Assembly (NCBI GenBank): GCA_027364845.1
Contig: DAHXOO010000001.1
Coordinates: 48,202-112,201 of the forward strand
From: Pseudomonadota bacterium
GTDB taxonomy: Bacteria; Pseudomonadota; Gammaproteobacteria; Acidiferrobacterales; UBA6901
Direction: 5' to 3'
DNA: 64,000 nucleotides
The position numbers and the translations under genes were made by a program. Below, one piece after another: positions 1-9,240 of the stretch. The stretch's first letter is position 1. Each line of letters begins with the position of its first letter. The notes beneath the pieces were generated by a model. It worked only from the letters and a program-made list of their open reading frames with translations, did not search any database and was not told the origin of the DNA.

Positions 1-416
1 TTCACCTTGGCGCCGTCCTCCAGGCTGGTCATGGGATCGAGCGGCTGATACAGGTCGAGAACGGGGATCGAGCGCCATGCCGACGGCACAGTGAGGCCGC
101 TGCCCTGCCGTGCAATCGCTCGCGCGGCAGAGGCGGCCTCCAGCAGAGCCGGGAGCATGATCTCGTCGGAGTAGGCAAATCCCGTCTTCTCACCACTGAC
201 GGCGCGCACACCGACTCCCTGCTCGATGTTATGACTGCCGGTTTTGACCTGCCCCTCTTCAAGCGACCAGCTCTCGTGGCGGCTGTATTGAAAGTAAATG
301 TCGGCATAATCCAGACGATGGTTGAGTAGCGCACCCATCAGGCGGCCGACATCGCCCTCGCCGATGCCGGCTGGCTCGAGAAGGGTTCCGCGTACCCGTT
401 CTAACATATTGCTCAT
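1..416 (-). CDS. tldD: TldD metalloprotease, N-terminal part (gene runs off the window)
   Basis: The reading frame begins at ATG 416 and is still open at base 1, so only about the first 138 residues are present. The N-terminus (MSNMLERVRG) and the segments DYADIYFQYS and GVGVRAVSGEKTGFAYSDE match the TldD/PmbA family. TldD with PmbA forms a cytoplasmic zinc metalloprotease that processes modified peptides and antitoxins. The metal-binding HExxxH motif lies further downstream and is outside the window. The start overlaps the stop of the upstream amidase gene in an ATGA, so the two are translationally coupled. The order yhdP, nit, tldD is typical of gammaproteobacteria. Confidence 0.9.
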   Translation of the reverse strand, partial: MSNMLERVRGTLLEPAGIGEGDVGRLMGALLNHRLDYADIYFQYSRHESWSLEEGQVKTGSHNIEQGVGVRAVSGEKTGFAYSDEIMLPALLEAASAARAIARQGSGLTVPSAWRSIPVLDLYQPLDPMTSLEDGAKV

Positions 417-1225
417 GCGCCGAGCCTCCGGTGACGGATACTGGGGAAGTTGCTGCGTATGCGTTTCTGCATCGTGCGATCGTGATCCGCAATCACGAAG
501 CCCGAACCTCGCGCCAGGCGGTCGACAACCTCGCCCCAGGGACTCACTATCATGCTATCGCCGTAGGTCTCGCGCCCGTTGAGGTGATAGCCACCCTGGG
601 CGGCAGCAATAACATAAGCCAGGTTTTCAACGGCACGTGCACGCACCAGAACCTCCCAGTGGGCACGCCCGGTGCGCACTGTAAACGCCGACGGCACCGC
701 GAACAGCTCGGCACCGGCGTCGAGCAAGCGCCGGAACAGTTCCGGAAATCGCAGATCGTAACACACAGCCAGTCCGAGCTTCCCAAATGGCGTCGTCGCG
801 ACCACCATATCGCTACCTGGCTCAATCGCCGCGGATTCATTGTATTGCTCTCCGCTTTCCAGGCGGACGTCGAACAGGTGCACCTTGTCATAGCGCGCAA
901 CCCGTACTCCACGATCATCGTACAGCAGGCACGCGGACCGCACCCGGTCAGCCTGAGTTGCACGCATGGGGATGGTTCCGCCGACAAGCCACACGCCATG
1001 GTAGCGCGCCTGGTTTGCGAGAAACTCCTGCATCGGACCCTTGCCGTCCGTTTCCATGACCGCCAAACGATCCGCGTCCTTCATTGGCATGATGGCGAAG
1101 TTTTCCGGCAAAACGACCAATGATGCCCCGGCCGCGGCGGCGTTGGCGATCAGCCGTGCTGCTTCATTGAGATTGGCACTCACCTGCGGCCCCGAAGCCA
1201 TTTGTATGGCGGCGATCTTGCTCAA
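413..1225 (-). CDS. Carbon-nitrogen hydrolase (Nit-type amidase)
   Basis: This is a 270-residue nitrilase-superfamily enzyme. The catalytic triad is visible as Glu41 (LPEN), Lys114 (YDKVHLFD) and Cys155 (VCYDLRFPE). The closest functional group is probably Nit1/YbeM, the deaminated-glutathione amidase, but substrate cannot be read from sequence. The start codon is TTG at 1223-1225. It overlaps the TGA of the preceding secreted-protein gene as TTGA, and the next ATG lies eight codons in. The gene end overlaps tldD by ATGA. It is probably part of one operon from rng to tldD. Confidence 0.9.
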   Translation of the reverse strand: MSKIAAIQMASGPQVSANLNEAARLIANAAAAGASLVVLPENFAIMPMKDADRLAVMETDGKGPMQEFLANQARYHGVWLVGGTIPMRATQADRVRSACLLYDDRGVRVARYDKVHLFDVRLESGEQYNESAAIEPGSDMVVATTPFGKLGLAVCYDLRFPELFRRLLDAGAELFAVPSAFTVRTGRAHWEVLVRARAVENLAYVIAAAQGGYHLNGRETYGDSMIVSPWGEVVDRLARGSGFVIADHDRTMQKRIRSNFPSIRHRRLGA

Positions 1226-1692
1226 GGCGCCTGTTCTCCCTGTTGCTGAATTGCGATGGTTACCGAATTGTCATTGTGTCGCAGGTCTGGATCGAGCGCG
1301 ATACGCTTACCTGGAACGCCGAGCGCCACCAGCCAGGCGCGCAGCTCCTCCGCCCATAAAGTACCCTTGTCACCGGCCGGATAATGCATGATCAGCCGCT
1401 CGCCGCGGCGTTCCTGGAAGCTGCTGATCAGATTGCCCAGCCCCGGAATGCGCGCAATCTTCCGTCCGGTGCGCGGTTGCGCCAGCTGCGCGGCACTCAG
1501 CGTCACGCTCTTTATCGACTCACGCACACAGCCACGCAATCCGGACGCGGTTGGGAATATGGCGTGGGCGCTGACAACCGCGGGCACTGCGCCTGCGGAA
1601 CTCGCAGTCAGCGCCCGGGCCGGAGTCGTAATGGCGACAAGCCCCGTCAGCGACAAAATTGCAATCATAAGCCTTGTGGGTGTTTTCTTCAT
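1222..1692 (-). CDS. Secreted protein of unknown function between yhdP and nit
   Basis: The ORF encodes 156 residues and starts with ATG at 1692. The N-terminus has two lysines, an arginine and a hydrophobic stretch ending near PARA, which looks like a Sec signal peptide cleaved around residue 27. The mature part has a C-terminal stretch (WLVALGVPGKRIALDP) reminiscent of the helix-strand pattern of OmpA-like domains, but the usual peptidoglycan-binding residues are not evident. It starts 31 bases after the yhdP stop and ends overlapping the nit start (TTGA), so it is probably translated as part of the operon. I do not recognise the family. A periplasmic or envelope role is inference from the signal peptide and YhdP neighbourhood. 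Confidence 0.7.
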   Translation of the reverse strand: MKKTPTRLMIAILSLTGLVAITTPARALTASSAGAVPAVVSAHAIFPTASGLRGCVRESIKSVTLSAAQLAQPRTGRKIARIPGLGNLISSFQERRGERLIMHYPAGDKGTLWAEELRAWLVALGVPGKRIALDPDLRHNDNSVTIAIQQQGEQAP

Positions 1693-1723
1693 TGAACAAG
1701 GGCAAATACAGCGTCGAATTGAC

Positions 1724-4700
1724 CTATTTTTTTGTCGGCAGCAAATCCAGCGGCGTGAGCGGGCTCCCCTTGGTCACTTTAGGATTGTCCCACGACCCCA
1801 TGACCGCGTACTGGGTTTCCGTGGTCTGTTCGAGCGGCCCCCTAAGTATGCTCCGGAACACCGCCACCGCAGCACCAACCACCGGGCCGCCCAGCAACAT
1901 GCCAGTCACCGTAAGCTGGTCACCCAACCGTGGTACGACCTTGATGTCCAAGTCCATGTCGCGCGCCGCCAGACCGAGTCGACCGCCGATACGGATCGTG
2001 GCAGAGGGACCTTTCACCGTCAGGCCCTCGGTGTAGGCATTTCCGTCTTGCACCATCACCTTTCCTTCTATGCTATCAAACGTGAAGCCTTTGCCGAAGA
2101 CGTTGCTGAAATCCAGCGTGAGATATCGCATCAGAGCGCGTGTATCGATCAGTCCGAGCAGTCGCCCTGCACCACCCGGGCTGATCTTGGGTAAGCGTCC
2201 GTTCTTCAATGACAGCACGCAGTTTCCGTTCAAGCGCTGCGCACTAAAGCTGGTCGGGGCTCCCGTCCAGCCCCATTGGCCGCTCGCCTGAAACCGGCCC
2301 TGGGCCAGTTCTCCCGGATAACCCAGACGATCTAGGACACGTCCTAGGTCTTCGCTCCGAACCTGCATATTGATACTGGTAGACTGGCTTCCTGCCTGCA
2401 AGACTTTCCAGTCGCCGGTGGCGCGCAGATCCAGACCCGGCTGGAAAATATGGACAGACTGGATATGCCAGCCCTGCACGGCCGGGAACGCGTCCAGATC
2501 CAGCCCACCGAGCGCCTTACCCCAGTCATGGAAGTTTTGGACTCGCAGATGAATCTCTGGCATTGAACGCGGGTCTATTTCCGCCGCCGGGCCAGCGCCG
2601 GTCGCGGGCGGTTTCGGCGGAATCGTCAACTGCTGCAGCACGAGATTGACCACGCGGTTCCGCAGCCCAATTCCGCCGGAGGCGGCTGCCGGTTGCGCCA
2701 TTTGCCCGCCCCCGGGTGGCGGTCCGAGCGTGCCATTATCGACAGTCGCAGGTTGCATCGGAGTGGCGGCGGGAACCGGCACCGAGGCCACAACGGCGGT
2801 AGGTTTCACATCGAGACTGCCGACAACGTCGTCACCGCTTAGCATTCCGTGCCAACTGCGCCCGCGCTTCGTCGTCGACATCCGAAAGGTGCCGAAGGGA
2901 CGCCCGAAGAGTTGCAGCCGGTCTACCTTGATGTCTAAGGCAGTGAGCGTGTCGGCAAGATCGGAGTTGGACCCGTCCTGGTCCAGGCCCAGGATGACAC
3001 GCCACCAGCGATCGGCGTCCAGCTCTGGCGTATCGACATTCACACGCAGACCCGGCGCCGGCACGAGTATCGCCGACCTGCTGCCAACCTCGACTGTGCC
3101 GCGCGTGAACTTCCAGCCTGTGCCGGCCGGCTCGTCCAGAACAAGCAGGCCATTCAGTTTGTTGGCAACGCGTAAATCCAGAACCTGGTGTCCAGCCGCG
3201 GTTTCGCGCGTCTTCAGGGTCAGCTTCGCAGCAACCCCGATCGGCTTGTCCAGCGGCGGTGGTAACTGCACGCCCAGGCTCTGAAGGTCCATCGCCAGAT
3301 CAAGATGCGCTCCCGGCTTCGCGAGCTGCAGCGTAGCATTCCACGGAATGTCTCCGCTCAGCCGTGGTCCGAGCGCGCTGCCAAGCGCCTGCTGCAGGCC
3401 GGCCTGAGTCATGGTACCCCGCAGCTGCACGACCGAAGTCTCGGGCGTGACAGTGGTCACTGCAAGCGATGCATCGCCCCCCAGCAGCTTTCCGTGCACA
3501 CTGCCCCCGCTCAGGCCGTCCCGGTTAAACTCCAAGGATCCGTTGAGAGATTTGACGCTGACGCCCGGGATCGGGGAGTACAGTGCGGCGTTTTGGAACT
3601 CGAACGCTCCCGTCAACTGCAGCCGCGACGGCACGTGCGCCGGGATCGCCAAATCGAGGCTGAGCAGGCCCTGGCCGCTTGCGTGTATGCCGGGGAAAAG
3701 AAGCTGCGGCCGGGGACTGATATGGCTGGCATAGAGCACCGAGAGAGTCTGATCTACGGGCCCCATCACCTGGCCTCCAGCACGGATGACGGGCCCGCCA
3801 CGGGTGGTCAGGTCGTCGATGGCAACCGCCACCCGGCGCACTGACAGCCCGCGAATCATCCCGCTTCGGCCAGCGACAAACAGACTGGCGCCGCTGGCCA
3901 GCAAATCTGCGTTAATGTTCGTGATTCTTGGCCAGCCCTCGAGATAACGGAATACACCGTTTTCGATATGCACGGATACCTGGAACCGGCCGTTGCCGTC
4001 GCGGAACGGAAAGTCGCGCAGCGCACCCTGAATGACCACCTGGCCTGAGGCGACGGTGCCCGACACGACTGATTGGCTCAGCCAATCGCGCAGTCCCGGG
4101 TGCAGAATGTTCGGATAATAACGGGCAGCGTTTGCCAGATTGCCATTGCTCAGGTTGACCCGCAGATCCAGCTGCGGCGACGCGCCGCTGTCATCCGGCA
4201 ATCGCAGATCCAGACTTCCCCATAGCTTGGCGTCGTTCGAGACCACATTCAGGTTTCTACCATGTACACGCCAGGAACGGTCCTCCCGCTGCCATTTGAT
4301 TCTGCCACTTGCGGTCTGGATATCTATCGCGTGCTGAAAAACGAGTGGAAGTGTCACTTTGACGGCCTTGCTGGCCAGTACCAGCTCACCGCCCGTTGTG
4401 CCACACGACAAATGGGCGGTCAGGCCGCGCACCCCTGGGAACTTCCCATATGGATCGAATCTCAGTCCGAGCATGTCAGCCTCGACCGCGTAACCGGCCG
4501 TATGTCCACCCTTGTTGTCGAGCCGCAGCCTCAAATTATTCACCACCCCGCCAGGGTGGATCGCGCGCAAAAACGTCAACAATTTGCTGGGGCCCTTCAA
4601 CTGCGCCAGGAACGCATCGGCGTCGTCGACATTAACATGCTGAACGAAAAGGTGGTTCGCATAGGGGTTATGCTCAATACGCAGCTCGCCAGCGGACCAA

Positions 4701-5776
4701 GGAGAGGAAACCAGCCCGAGCTGCAGGTGATTAAGTTGCAGCGTCCAACTTGCGCCGCCGGATGTCACAGTCCAGTTCACGTCCGCCGCCGCCGTATTGA
4801 CATCAAACGCCGGGACTCCGGGCAAGGCCAGCTTGAGCGCGGCTACCCCGGCGTGACCGTAGAGCGAAACCGGAAAACCGTCTGACCATTGACTAGAGAG
4901 GCTTACATTGAATCGGCCGTCGAAACCGGTAGGCAGTTTGTCGCGGATGATTTTCGGGAGGACATAAGTATTGAGTCCCTCAGCCTGGACATCGATCGCT
5001 CCTTCCCAGTCTTTATCGGTAAGCGGATCACCGGTGAAGTCTGCCGAAAAAGTGCATATCTGACACATCGCCTGGGGGAAAATGGCATTCATCTGCAACC
5101 GATGGCGGTTACCGCTGTTCTGCAGGCTCAGATTAACGCGCGTCAGGCGCAGCGGCGGCTCGGTCGAGGCGTAGTCGATCCACACAATCTGGCCGCCCTG
5201 CACCGAAACATCGTTCTGCTGGAATAACCAGGGGAAAAACCCTGCACCCTGGCCGGGGATGTCCTTACCGACCGTCTCAAGGCCGGTAATCTGGAAGGTA
5301 CCGCCGGAAAGCCGCTCGAACGACAGGTCCGGATGAACCAGGACGAGATTATTGATCTGAATTTCCCCGGCAAGCAGCGGCAGCCATGCCAGCGTGATCC
5401 GTAACTCCTTGAGTTTGACCGCGATCTGTTGGCTGCCAGGAGAGTAGACGGTCAGGCCGTAGACGCGCAGGCCCGGATTCAGCCCGTGCCAGTACGCCTC
5501 GGAGCGATCGATCTGTACGCGGTACGACGAACGCTGGCTGATGTAGTTGGCAATCTGATCTTTGCGGCTGGCGAACGTCGGCAGCCATGCGTGAACGATG
5601 ATCAGCAACGCCGCACCCAGCACCAGCAGCGTCGCAGCAATGTACACCGTCCAGCGACAGAATCGCAGCGCCGGGCGGTGACACGTCCGCCACACCATAT
5701 CCAGTGCCACCAGGCGCCTCATGTTCTTCGCACCCAATGCTAACCGGTGCCCGATCTTCTTCAGTATCCGCCGCAT
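1724..5776 (-). CDS. yhdP: YhdP, AsmA-like lipid-transport bridge protein
   Basis: This is a very large envelope protein of about 1350 residues with one N-terminal membrane segment (WTVYIAATLLVLGAALLIIV) and a long periplasmic part rich in beta-strand. YhdP, TamB and YdbH are AsmA-like proteins that carry phospholipid to the outer membrane. The C-terminal region (GRLGLAARDMDLDIKVVPRLG, with gap-free hydrophobic end) matches the family. The open frame extends to a TTG at 5815. ATG 5776 is chosen because it precedes a basic stretch before the membrane segment; ATG 5722 is also possible. Residues about 990-1040 form a Pro/Ala/Gly-rich insertion. It lies downstream of rng, as in Pseudomonas. Confidence 0.9.
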   Translation of the reverse strand: MRRILKKIGHRLALGAKNMRRLVALDMVWRTCHRPALRFCRWTVYIAATLLVLGAALLIIVHAWLPTFASRKDQIANYISQRSSYRVQIDRSEAYWHGLNPGLRVYGLTVYSPGSQQIAVKLKELRITLAWLPLLAGEIQINNLVLVHPDLSFERLSGGTFQITGLETVGKDIPGQGAGFFPWLFQQNDVSVQGGQIVWIDYASTEPPLRLTRVNLSLQNSGNRHRLQMNAIFPQAMCQICTFSADFTGDPLTDKDWEGAIDVQAEGLNTYVLPKIIRDKLPTGFDGRFNVSLSSQWSDGFPVSLYGHAGVAALKLALPGVPAFDVNTAAADVNWTVTSGGASWTLQLNHLQLGLVSSPWSAGELRIEHNPYANHLFVQHVNVDDADAFLAQLKGPSKLLTFLRAIHPGGVVNNLRLRLDNKGGHTAGYAVEADMLGLRFDPYGKFPGVRGLTAHLSCGTTGGELVLASKAVKVTLPLVFQHAIDIQTASGRIKWQREDRSWRVHGRNLNVVSNDAKLWGSLDLRLPDDSGASPQLDLRVNLSNGNLANAARYYPNILHPGLRDWLSQSVVSGTVASGQVVIQGALRDFPFRDGNGRFQVSVHIENGVFRYLEGWPRITNINADLLASGASLFVAGRSGMIRGLSVRRVAVAIDDLTTRGGPVIRAGGQVMGPVDQTLSVLYASHISPRPQLLFPGIHASGQGLLSLDLAIPAHVPSRLQLTGAFEFQNAALYSPIPGVSVKSLNGSLEFNRDGLSGGSVHGKLLGGDASLAVTTVTPETSVVQLRGTMTQAGLQQALGSALGPRLSGDIPWNATLQLAKPGAHLDLAMDLQSLGVQLPPPLDKPIGVAAKLTLKTRETAAGHQVLDLRVANKLNGLLVLDEPAGTGWKFTRGTVEVGSRSAILVPAPGLRVNVDTPELDADRWWRVILGLDQDGSNSDLADTLTALDIKVDRLQLFGRPFGTFRMSTTKRGRSWHGMLSGDDVVGSLDVKPTAVVASVPVPAATPMQPATVDNGTLGPPPGGGQMAQPAAASGGIGLRNRVVNLVLQQLTIPPKPPATGAGPAAEIDPRSMPEIHLRVQNFHDWGKALGGLDLDAFPAVQGWHIQSVHIFQPGLDLRATGDWKVLQAGSQSTSINMQVRSEDLGRVLDRLGYPGELAQGRFQASGQWGWTGAPTSFSAQRLNGNCVLSLKNGRLPKISPGGAGRLLGLIDTRALMRYLTLDFSNVFGKGFTFDSIEGKVMVQDGNAYTEGLTVKGPSATIRIGGRLGLAARDMDLDIKVVPRLGDQLTVTGMLLGGPVVGAAVAVFRSILRGPLEQTTETQYAVMGSWDNPKVTKGSPLTPLDLLPTKK

Positions 5777-6009
5777 TCGGCTATTTTGCCGTATCGACCG
5801 CCGTGGAGATAGCAAGCGGAAAGGCCGCAGCCGGAATTAACCGGATATGGACTGCACGACAACCGACGGTATAATAGGCTGTAGCACACCAGCAGGGTCG
5901 CCCCCCTTTAGGCAACAGCCATCGGAGGGGCCGTGCCAGAATCTCGATTTCTGCTATCAGGTTGGAAATTCTGCGGTGGAGCCAGAAAATTAAAACAAAC
6001 GGGGGAGCC
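5777..6009. other. Intergenic region between yhdP and a small plus-strand ORF
   Basis: The stretch between the rng stop and the yhdP start is about 420 bases, far longer than other gaps in this gene set. On the plus strand it contains TATAAT at 5870-5875 with no convincing -35 box at normal spacing. It also has a C-run/G-run pair near 5898-5935 that could form a weak hairpin. A small plus-strand ORF follows at 6010. A promoter for yhdP may also lie here, but I could not identify one. Confidence 0.4.
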
Positions 6010-6165
6010 ATGACACAACAGCGCCAATTGGAGCTCAATACCATCATCTCCAGCATCATCGCTATTCTGCGAACCACCAAGGACCTGGATGCGGTACTGG
6101 CACGTGCCCATGCCGGGCTCAAGCACCGCACCGGCGCGCGCGACGCGCCACTAACCTCCCCGTAG
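6010..6165 (+). CDS. Possible 51-residue protein, function unknown
   Basis: A short ORF on the opposite strand to its neighbours begins with ATG 6010, directly after a purine run GGGGGAG that is unusually close to the start for a ribosome-binding site. The first 35 residues (for example LNTIISSIIAILRTTKDLD) look amphipathic and helical; the tail is basic. A TATAAT hexamer lies about 135 bases upstream. No family is recognised. It may be a chance ORF, because there is no coupling to another gene. Confidence 0.3.
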   Translation: MTQQRQLELNTIISSIIAILRTTKDLDAVLARAHAGLKHRTGARDAPLTSP

Positions 6166-6200
6166 GCGACCGACACACCGAAGCTCCGGCGGAAACGGCG

Positions 6201-7694
6201 CTACAGCAGCACTACGTCAAACTGCTCCTGGTTATAGAGCGCCTCCACCTGCAGGTGTACCGGCTTTCCGATGAATTCCTGCAACTGCACCAAGCTGGCG
6301 GATTCTTCGTCAAGCAACATCTCGATCACCACCGGGGACGCTAGAACCAGATACTTGTCCGCACCGAACTGACGGGCCTCGCGCAGTATCTCCCGAAAGA
6401 TCTCGTAGCAGACGGTCTGCGGGGCTTTGAGCACGCTCCGCCCTTTGCACACTGGACACGGCTCGCACAGCACATGCTCCAGACTCTCTCGGATCCGCTT
6501 GCGCGTGATCTCTACGAGGCCAAGCGACGACATCTCGGTCATGCAGGTCTTCGAGCGGTCACGCGCAAGCGCCTTTTCCAGTGCCCGCAGCACCTGGCGC
6601 TTATGGTCGCTATCGGCCATGTCGATGAAGTCGATGATTATCATTCCACCTAGGTTGCGCAACCGCAGCTGCCTGGCGATGGTCTGAGTCGCCTCCAGGT
6701 TGGTCTTGAACAGTGTTTCCTCGAGATTCTTGCGCCCTACATAGGCCCCAGTGTTTACGTCTATAGTGGTCATGGCCTCGGTCTGGTCTATGATCAAGTA
6801 TCCGCCGGACTTCAGTGGCACCTTGCGCTCCAGCGCCTTCTTGATCTCATCCTCAACGGAATACAGATCGAATATGGGCCGTTCTCCCGGGTAGTACTCG
6901 ATGCGATTCTCCACCTCAGGTATGAATTCGCGCGCGAATTCGCGTGCTCTGTGGAAAGTTTCGCGCGAGTCGATTCGCACCTTTTCCACATTTTCACGCA
7001 CCAGATCACGCATGACGCGCAGCGCTAGTACGAGATCCTCGTGCAGCAGGCTGCACGGCGCAGCGCCCTTGATGCGATCCTGGATTGCCTGCCACACCCT
7101 ACGCAGGTAGCGGATATCCGTCCTCAACTCCTCGTCGCTGACCGCCTCGGCCACCGTCCGAAGGATGTAGCCGCCGTCATCGCCCTCGTCCATGGCGGAC
7201 TTAACCGCGGCGCGCAGACGTTCACGCTCGGCATCGTCACCGATTTTCTGCGAGATTCCTATGTGTTTGGTATATGGCATATAAACAAGATACCGCGCCG
7301 GAAGAGTGATATGCGTCGTCACGCGCGCGCCCTTGGTGCCCAGCGGATCCTTGACCACCTGCACGACGATTGGCTGCCCGTCATGAAGTGCATCGCCGAT
7401 GGCGGCGAGCTCGGTGTCCTGATTCACTCCGTTCCCCGGCACGGTGCGGATCGGGGTCGCGGAAGCCACACTGCGCACGTCAGAGACATGCAGAAAAGCG
7501 GCCCGATCCAGTCCGATGTCTATGAATGCAGCCTGCATTCCCGGCAAAATACGGGAAACCCTTCCCATGTAGACGTTGCCCACGATTCCACGGTTGCGCG
7601 TGCGCTCGATGTGTACCTCCTGAAGTACACCGTTCTCGATTACCGCAATCCGCGATTCCTGCGGAGTTACATTGATAAGTATCTCCTCACTCAC
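6201..7694 (-). CDS. rng: Ribonuclease G
   Basis: This is a 497-residue RNase E/G family endoribonuclease, close to the usual 489 residues of RNase G, and it lacks the long C-terminal degradosome scaffold of RNase E. An S1-like RNA-binding domain follows the N-terminus (GIVGNVYMGRVSRILPGMQAAF). The catalytic region contains the aspartates in TTIDVNTGAYVG and IIIDFIDM, and the zinc-link CPVCKG motif is near the end. RNase G trims the 5' end of 16S rRNA and turns over some mRNAs. The start is GTG 7694 (SEEILINVTP), because the open frame upstream is out of character and the GTG overlaps the maf stop as GTGA. Confidence 0.95.
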   Translation of the reverse strand: MSEEILINVTPQESRIAVIENGVLQEVHIERTRNRGIVGNVYMGRVSRILPGMQAAFIDIGLDRAAFLHVSDVRSVASATPIRTVPGNGVNQDTELAAIGDALHDGQPIVVQVVKDPLGTKGARVTTHITLPARYLVYMPYTKHIGISQKIGDDAERERLRAAVKSAMDEGDDGGYILRTVAEAVSDEELRTDIRYLRRVWQAIQDRIKGAAPCSLLHEDLVLALRVMRDLVRENVEKVRIDSRETFHRAREFAREFIPEVENRIEYYPGERPIFDLYSVEDEIKKALERKVPLKSGGYLIIDQTEAMTTIDVNTGAYVGRKNLEETLFKTNLEATQTIARQLRLRNLGGMIIIDFIDMADSDHKRQVLRALEKALARDRSKTCMTEMSSLGLVEITRKRIRESLEHVLCEPCPVCKGRSVLKAPQTVCYEIFREILREARQFGADKYLVLASPVVIEMLLDEESASLVQLQEFIGKPVHLQVEALYNQEQFDVVLL

Positions 7695-8281
7695 GGAATC
7701 GACATCCCCAGATGCCGCAGCAGCAGCGCAAGCTCGTACAATGGCAGGCCCATGACGCCGGAGTAACTTCCCTCCAAGCGCGCGACGAAAGCTGCTGCCC
7801 TGCCCTGAATCGCATAGGCGCCTGCCTTGTCGGCAGGTTCGCCTGATTCCCAATAACGCACTATTTCCTCCTCGGACAGAGGACCGAACGTGACGCGGTT
7901 CTCGCTCAAAGCGTTGTGTTCCACACCTTGGTACACGATACATAGCGCGGTAAGAACCTCATGGGTTCTGCCCGCCAGTCGTCGAAGCATCGCGCAACCG
8001 TGGTCACGGTTGCGCGGTTTTCCAAGTATCTCCTGGTCGATAACCACTTCGGTATCGGCACCCAGCACCGGAAGCGCGCGCCCGGCGCGCGCCCTCACAT
8101 GGCGCGCCACGCAGTGAGCCTTCTCCGCGGCCACACGCAGAACATAATCGGCAGCCGGCTCGCCGGCACGTGGCTGTTCGTGAATTTCCGGCGCTACCAC
8201 CTCGAATCCAATGCCAAGCTGGTGCAGCAGCTCCTGCCTACGCGGGCTTGCTGAAGCAAGGTAGATACTCGAATCGGGCAT
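7691..8281 (-). CDS. maf: Maf/YhdE nucleoside triphosphate pyrophosphatase
   Basis: This 196-residue protein has the signature SASPRRQELL near the N-terminus and the internal ETEV-like ADTEVVIDQEILGKP segment. Maf proteins hydrolyse dTTP, UTP or modified nucleotides to the monophosphate and are linked to septum formation. The frame is open up to 8374, but ATG 8281 gives the family's normal length and N-terminus (MPDSSIYLASASPRR). The stop overlaps the GTG of rng. The maf-rng-yhdP order is conserved in gammaproteobacteria. Confidence 0.93.
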   Translation of the reverse strand: MPDSSIYLASASPRRQELLHQLGIGFEVVAPEIHEQPRAGEPAADYVLRVAAEKAHCVARHVRARAGRALPVLGADTEVVIDQEILGKPRNRDHGCAMLRRLAGRTHEVLTALCIVYQGVEHNALSENRVTFGPLSEEEIVRYWESGEPADKAGAYAIQGRAAAFVARLEGSYSGVMGLPLYELALLLRHLGMSIP

Positions 8282-8366
8282 ATCCAATTCAGACCAAGGA
8301 CAGACGGTTGTCATCAAAACCGGGCTTCGGCAGACGTTCCTAATGGTTGGCCAGCGGCAGTGATGC

Positions 8367-8843
8367 TCACTCACGATGATAAGGCAGGTGGTTGAGCATG
8401 CTCCATGCGCGGTACAACTGCTCGGCCAGCAGCACGCGCACCAGCGGATGGGGCAGTGTCAACTCCGACAGCGACCACAGCTCGTCCGCGCGATCAAGAC
8501 ATTGAGGCGCAAGCCCCTCCGGCCCACCGACCAGAAAAACGACATCCCGCCCCTCGCGCAGCCATTGGCCCATGGAATCGGCGATCTGATCCGTAGTACG
8601 CGACTTCCCTTGCCGCTCGAGTGCGATAAGCCGCGCATCTGCCGGCACGGCGGCGAGGCAGCGTTCCCCTTCCATTCTCAGTATCCGCGCAATATCCGCA
8701 GACTGGGATCGCTTGCCTGCGGGGATTTCCCGCAACTCCAACTGACATCCAGCGCGCAGTCGCTTCGCATAGCCGGCATAGGCGGTACTTACCCACTGCG
8801 GCATGCGGGTGCCGACCGCGATCAGATGAAAGCGCACGGCCAC
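8367..8843 (-). CDS. rlmH: 23S rRNA pseudouridine-1915 N3-methyltransferase RlmH
   Basis: The product is about 158 residues with the SPOUT-fold features of RlmH: N-terminal LIAVGTRMPQWV, the VFLVGGPEGLAP SAM-binding knot region, and the typical C-terminus HPLVRVLLAEQLYRAWSMLN-HLPYHRE. It methylates pseudouridine 1915 of 23S rRNA on 70S ribosomes. The start is GTG 8843, and a second GTG two codons in is equally plausible. It follows rsfS, as in most proteobacteria. Confidence 0.95.
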   Translation of the reverse strand: MAVRFHLIAVGTRMPQWVSTAYAGYAKRLRAGCQLELREIPAGKRSQSADIARILRMEGERCLAAVPADARLIALERQGKSRTTDQIADSMGQWLREGRDVVFLVGGPEGLAPQCLDRADELWSLSELTLPHPLVRVLLAEQLYRAWSMLNHLPYHRE

Positions 8844-8892
8844 CCGGCTGCGTGATGTTCAGACAAACCGGAAAACCCCCGCCGCTTCCGGG

Positions 8893-9240
8893 CTAGCGTT
8901 CGGCAACATCAGCCCTCTGTCCATCACCCCACAGCTTTTCCAGATTATAGAAATCGCGCGTTTGCGGTCGCATGATGTGGACTACAACGTCGCCAAAGTC
9001 GACTAAAACCCAGTCTCCGGCTTTTTCGCCCTCGGTCCCCAGGGCCCTGCGCCCGAAGTCGCGCATCTTTTCACGTATCTTTTCGGCCATGGAGACCACA
9101 TGACGGTTGGAGGTTCCGCTCACAATCACCATGAAATCTGTGAAGTCAGTCACCTTGCGGACGTCTAGGACCCGAATATCCTGGCCCTTGGCATCGATTA
9201 ACGTATCAAAGATCAGTTGCTCTATCGTACTCGTTGGCAT
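8893..9240 (-). CDS. rsfS: Ribosomal silencing factor RsfS
   Basis: This 115-residue protein contains the RsfS core (KGQDIRVLDVRKVTDFTDFMVIVSGTSNRH, then DWVLVDFGDVVVHIM). RsfS binds uL14 and blocks subunit joining when nutrients are low. ATG 9240 is used because its A is the last base of the nadD stop (TGATG), giving reinitiation coupling. The open frame further upstream is a shadow of nadD. Gene order nadD-rsfS-rlmH is standard. Confidence 0.95.
   Translation of the reverse strand: MPTSTIEQLIFDTLIDAKGQDIRVLDVRKVTDFTDFMVIVSGTSNRHVVSMAEKIREKMRDFGRRALGTEGEKAGDWVLVDFGDVVVHIMRPQTRDFYNLEKLWGDGQRADVAER

Noticed and set aside
1388..2194. Plus-strand frame of 268 codons
   Set aside because: Antisense to yhdP and the secreted-protein gene; no family features.
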